Shown one piece after another: positions 60,990-64,000 of a stretch of 64,000 bases of DNA. The notes beneath the pieces were generated by a model. That model saw nothing but the letters and a program-made list of their open reading frames with translations. It had not been told where the DNA came from and did not search any database. A program made the position numbers and the translations under genes. Every line of letters starts with the position of its first letter. Position 1 is the stretch's first letter. Origin of the DNA: Streptomyces flavofungini (GTDB taxonomy: Bacteria > Actinomycetota > Actinomycetes > Streptomycetales > Streptomycetaceae); NCBI RefSeq assembly GCF_014650815.1, contig NZ_BMVR01000015.1, positions 124,001 through 188,000 on the forward strand, given 5' to 3'.

Positions 60990-62660
60990 TTACGCCGCGG
61001 TGGTCCGAGCGATCTCGGCTGCCGTCGGCACGGGAACGACCTCGATACTTACCCCGCGTGTGGTGAGCTCCCTTGCTGTCTGGTGGAGCGTGATTTGGGA
61101 GAAGGCGAAAAGCGAGTCGGGCGTGAAGGTGGCTCCGGACTTGTGCCGGACCGCAAGGACCAGCCGACGAGGTGTGAAGTCCTCGGCCAGCATGATTCTC
61201 CCGTCGCTGTCCCGTGCGACCCGGCGGACGAACTGGCAGCGCGCTTCAGGTGAGTTGACGAGGAGTTCGACGGCGACCTGCGCTTGCCCGAGGAGGTGGC
61301 TGAAGGAGCCGGAGGAGCCGGACTGCTTGACCAGGACAAGGGCGCCGTCCGGAGTCAGCAGGTCGCAGATTTCGACCCGGTCGGTGCGCTTGAGGGGGTT
61401 ATTGATGAACTCGCCGTCGAGGAACAGCCATTCGGGCCGGGCCATTGAGACCGCTCGGTTGTAGGCGCGTTCGCTCGCGCCTTCGGGCCAGGGCGGCAGG
61501 CCGTACACAGCGGCATCGGTGAACAACTGTTGCAGGTTGTCTCGGACGGAGTCGATGTAGCAGGCGCCGAGCTCGTACCAGTCGCCGTCCAGAAGGCAGT
61601 ACGTCCGTGGACCGAGGGAGACATCGGCCTGGATCCAGTCCAGGGCATGGGTGGTTGCCAGCGGGACGGAGGATCTGGGCGAGGGGTCACGGTGGAGGGT
61701 CACCGTGCCGTCGCGCAGGGCGGCGATACGGGTGCCGGGGCGGTGGATCCTGGCCCGAGTGAGGACGTACTCCAGGTCGAAGTTGTCGCAGAGGTAGACC
61801 TCGGTGCTGCCGATGCAGGTCCGGTATGCGGTGGCCTCGGCGTACGTCTCGTGCAGGTCGAGGGGTACGGAGAACGAGATCCGTCCGTCGGCGGGGGCGC
61901 CGAGCAGGCGGTCCAGGGCGGCTTCGAGTGCGGCGCGGGTGACGGTGTCGGTGACCGGGACGATGTGGTCGACGAATTCCAGCTCGGGGTGCGGGATGTC
62001 GTCCTGGCAGACCCGGGTGATCGTGCGCAGGTCCTCGACCAGGTCGGCCGGCTCGATGCCGAGCGGGAGCCGCAGGCCGACACCGCCTTGGGCGGTGCAG
62101 GCCCGGCCGTTGGCGTGGCGGCTTCGGGTGAGAGGGACGTCGTCGAGGTGGCCGCCGAGGTGGCGGACCACCCGTGCCTGGTCGCGGATGCCGAGTGCCG
62201 GGACCGAGGTGCCGGCGGCTACCAGGGAGATGTCGGTGCGCGGCCGGCCGAGCGCTTTGGTGACGGCGCCGCTGATGTGCCGGGGGTCGATCATGCGGAT
62301 GGCGAAGCAGAGGCCGAACCGCTTGTCCTTGAGGGCGTCGGGAACCAGGCGGTAGCCGTTGCCGCAGGTCACGGCGTAGACCTGGCCGTCGACGGCGAGG
62401 AGCAGCAGGGCTCCGGTGCGGCGGACGGGTTCGAAGACCGGGATTCCGGTGGTGCGGGCGTTGGGGGCGCACCAGGTGTCGGCGGCCTCCTCCTTGCCGT
62501 AGGTGAGGTAGACCGCGGGCACGCCGAGGACCACGGGGTGATGCAGTTCGGCTCCCAGCCGGTCGAGCTGTTCGTGGTCGAGGGCCTCGAACATCGCCTC
62601 GGGGGTCGGGGAGACGGTGGGGAGCCGATAGACGGTGCGGACTGCGGTGTGGGTGGCCAT
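60990..62660 (-). CDS. TIGR04141/DUF6119-family sporadically distributed protein
   Basis: 556 residues from ATG at 62658-62660, with GGAGA eight bases upstream. Length and several strings match the TIGR04141 (DUF6119) family: GNGYRLVPDALKDKRFGLCF near 120-140, the central SVPALGIRDQARVVRHLGG, and the C-terminal VEICDLLTPDGALVLVKQSG with SGSFSHLLGQAQVAVELL. The family is patchily distributed and found among restriction and defence genes; its biochemical activity is not known to me. No membrane segment. It is divergent from a DNA methylase gene with repeats between them, so the two are likely one module. Confidence 0.8.
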   Translation of the reverse strand: MATHTAVRTVYRLPTVSPTPEAMFEALDHEQLDRLGAELHHPVVLGVPAVYLTYGKEEAADTWCAPNARTTGIPVFEPVRRTGALLLLAVDGQVYAVTCGNGYRLVPDALKDKRFGLCFAIRMIDPRHISGAVTKALGRPRTDISLVAAGTSVPALGIRDQARVVRHLGGHLDDVPLTRSRHANGRACTAQGGVGLRLPLGIEPADLVEDLRTITRVCQDDIPHPELEFVDHIVPVTDTVTRAALEAALDRLLGAPADGRISFSVPLDLHETYAEATAYRTCIGSTEVYLCDNFDLEYVLTRARIHRPGTRIAALRDGTVTLHRDPSPRSSVPLATTHALDWIQADVSLGPRTYCLLDGDWYELGACYIDSVRDNLQQLFTDAAVYGLPPWPEGASERAYNRAVSMARPEWLFLDGEFINNPLKRTDRVEICDLLTPDGALVLVKQSGSSGSFSHLLGQAQVAVELLVNSPEARCQFVRRVARDSDGRIMLAEDFTPRRLVLAVRHKSGATFTPDSLFAFSQITLHQTARELTTRGVSIEVVPVPTAAEIARTTAA

Positions 62661-62715
62661 GGGAAGTTCTCCGAGCGTCTGCGGGGGTGCGATGCGAGAA
62701 GGCTGACGAAGTCTC

Positions 62716-62759
62716 ATCTGTATACGCAGAACGATGACAGCAATCTGTGTACGCTGTCA
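62716..62759. promoter_or_regulatory. Operator-like repeats between the TIGR04141 and DNA methylase genes
   Basis: Two direct copies of ATCTGTRTACGCWG lie at 62716-62729 and 62743-62756, 27 bp apart. The second is also embedded in a perfect inverted repeat TGACAGC (62735-62741) and GCTGTCA (62753-62759). This compact arrangement in a 149-bp divergent promoter region suggests a site for a shared regulator, perhaps the methylase's own helix-turn-helix. Confidence 0.7.
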
Positions 62760-62809
62760 ACGCGATTGTGGTGCTCCCGGGGTCGGGCCACTGCGTGTAC
62801 GGTGGCCGC

Positions 62810-64000
62810 ATGTCGGACCAAGCTGCCCCCGCCACCGGCCCCCTCGTCACCGGATCAGAGATCGCGAGGCTGGCCGGCGTCACTCGCGCCGCCGTGTCCA
62901 ACTGGCGGCGCCGCTACGACGACTTCCCCGCCCCCTCGGGAGGCGGTGCGAGCAGCCCGCTGTTCGCGCTGGCCGAAGTTCAGGCGTGGCTGGAGAAGCA
63001 GCGGAAGGGGCAGGAGGTCTCGGTCGAGGTCCAGGTCTGGCAGGAGCTGCGGGCCGCCTACGGAGAGGACATGGTCGCCGGTCTCGCCGATGTGGCCGAG
63101 CTGCTCACCGAAGGGCACGGTCGACGCCTGCCGGGGTTGCGCCTGCCGCGAGAAGCCGTGGCGCGCGTTCGTTCACTCGCTGAAACCGAGCGGCCCGTTG
63201 ACGTCGTGAACGCACTGACCGAACGGTTCGCCGACGCCGTACGCCGCGCCGGCTCGGATCAGGTGACGTCGACCCGCCTGGCCCGCGCCGTACGCCACTT
63301 CGCGCCGCCGCTGCCGTCCGGGGCGACGGTCTTCGATCCTGCCTGCGGCATCGGTCTGCTGCTCTTCTCCGTCGCCGGGCAGACCGGGGCACTCTGCCGC
63401 GGGCAGGAGGCCGATGCCGACTCCGCGCGGCTCGCCAGGCTCCGTGCCGCGCTGTCCTCGATGCCCGACACCCGGATCGAGACAGGCGACTCGCTCCGCG
63501 ACGACCGGTGGCCCGACCTCCGGGCCGAACTCGTGGTCTGTGATCCTCCGGTGGGCGTCACCGGATGGGGCCGCGAGGAACTCCTTCTCGATCCACGCTG
63601 GGAACTCGGCACCCCGTCCAAGGCGGAGGGCGAACTCGCCTGGCTGCAGCACGCCTACGCACACACCGCGCCGGGCGGGCACGTCGTGATCGTGCTGCCC
63701 GCCTCGGTCGCCTACCGCAAGGCCGGGCGAAGGATCAGGGCCGAGCTGGTCCGCAGGGGCATCCTCACCCAGGTTGTCGCCCTGCCGCCGGGCACGGCCT
63801 CCTCGCACGCCCTCCCCGTTCACCTCTGGACTCTGCGTCGTCCCGGGCCGGCCGACGTCCCCCCGGCCATGGTGCGGATGGTGGACCTCACCGCCAACGA
63901 TCCCGACGGCAGCCTCGCCCCCCGCCCCGAGCAGACCGTGGACGTCCCCTCGATCAGTCTCCTCGACGACATGGTCGACCTCACCCCGGGCAGCCACCTC
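62810..64000 (+). CDS. N6-adenine DNA methylase with N-terminal helix-turn-helix (runs off right edge)
   Basis: Open from ATG 62810 to the window end, about 397 residues so far. Residues about 12-65 are a MerR/excisionase-type helix-turn-helix (VTGSEIARLAGVTRAAVSNW). From about 150 it is an HsdM-like methylase: motif I VFDPACGIGLLLFS binds SAM, and motif IV reads VVCDPPVG instead of the usual N/D-PP-Y/F, so the aromatic residue that stacks on the flipped base is replaced by Val. A target-recognition domain should follow but is not visible. The divergent TIGR04141 gene and the repeats between suggest a defence or modification module. Confidence 0.8.
   Translation, partial: MSDQAAPATGPLVTGSEIARLAGVTRAAVSNWRRRYDDFPAPSGGGASSPLFALAEVQAWLEKQRKGQEVSVEVQVWQELRAAYGEDMVAGLADVAELLTEGHGRRLPGLRLPREAVARVRSLAETERPVDVVNALTERFADAVRRAGSDQVTSTRLARAVRHFAPPLPSGATVFDPACGIGLLLFSVAGQTGALCRGQEADADSARLARLRAALSSMPDTRIETGDSLRDDRWPDLRAELVVCDPPVGVTGWGREELLLDPRWELGTPSKAEGELAWLQHAYAHTAPGGHVVIVLPASVAYRKAGRRIRAELVRRGILTQVVALPPGTASSHALPVHLWTLRRPGPADVPPAMVRMVDLTANDPDGSLAPRPEQTVDVPSISLLDDMVDLTPGSHL

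Noticed and set aside
61530..63209. Rightward 559-codon frame spanning the TIGR04141 gene and the methylase start
   Set aside because: It is antisense to the TIGR04141 gene for most of its length and out of frame with the methylase domain.
1..64000. tRNA, rRNA genes and biosynthetic gene clusters
   Set aside because: No cloverleaf with an intact T-arm, no rRNA-like sequence, and no polyketide, peptide or terpene synthase genes were noticed; small RNAs cannot be excluded by eye.

Overview
The window is chromosomal DNA from a Streptomyces, or a very close actinomycete. It is about 70% GC, with strong G/C preference at third codon positions, many GTG starts and stop/start overlaps. It carries Streptomyces-specific genes and sites: SepH, CutRS, a DasR site upstream of ptsH, and a c-di-AMP (ydaO-type) riboswitch upstream of an M23 peptidase gene. 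Roughly the first 59 kb reads as core-chromosome housekeeping sequence. The last 5 kb (about 59.0-64.0 kb) is an accessory island.

Layout. 0-5 kb: a truncated CitA/DcuS-type sensor kinase, a Suc_Fer-like ferredoxin gene with an iron box at its start, and two divergent citrate synthase genes, one fused to a helix-turn-helix. 5-10 kb: two small Streptomyces-type genes, a CobW GTPase and topoisomerase IV subunit A (parC). 10.5-15.6 kb: a pair of M16 peptidases (one active, one inactive), the riboswitch with its M23 peptidase, and a GntR regulator. 15.8-21.9 kb: ptsH with a DasR site, a GNAT/acyl-CoA synthetase fusion, a DUF5998 gene, a phosphodiesterase and thymidine kinase. 22-32 kb: VOC protein, rhodanese, sepH, a repeat-containing membrane protein, an FAD oxidase/MFS pair, ferrochelatase and inositol monophosphatase. 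32-38.7 kb: a small acidic protein, cutRS, DUF4193, an EcsC-like protein, DUF3093, a thioesterase, dut and DUF3710. 38.9-48.7 kb: the high-affinity potassium system kdp (two small peptides, kdpA, kdpB, kdpC), a secreted alginate-lyase-family protein, then kdpD and kdpE. 48.8-59 kb: an OB-fold protein, DUF3159, two RCK potassium-channel regulators, an HTH/MMPL locus, a KimA-like potassium transporter, a 16-bp tandem repeat array and a TrmA/RumA-type RNA methyltransferase.

How the genes fit together. The stretch from inositol monophosphatase to the RNA methyltransferase follows, in order, a block I recall from Mycobacterium tuberculosis (Rv2701c to Rv2689c). cutRS, the kdp locus and the HTH/MMPL genes look like insertions into that ancestral block. 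Potassium is the strongest theme: Kdp pump, KdpDE, two TrkA-type RCK proteins and a KimA-like permease lie within 18 kb. A c-di-AMP riboswitch, which senses the nucleotide that controls potassium uptake in other Gram-positive bacteria, lies 25 kb upstream.

From about 59.0 kb the sequence changes character: short direct repeats, a truncated frameshifted gene, and a decayed IS3-family element with recognisable terminal inverted repeats. These are followed by a divergent pair, a TIGR04141/DUF6119-family protein and an N6-adenine DNA methylase with an N-terminal helix-turn-helix, sharing an operator-like promoter region. This pair is the best candidate for a little-described (probably anti-phage) system, but the methylase runs off the right edge and the rest of the module is not visible.
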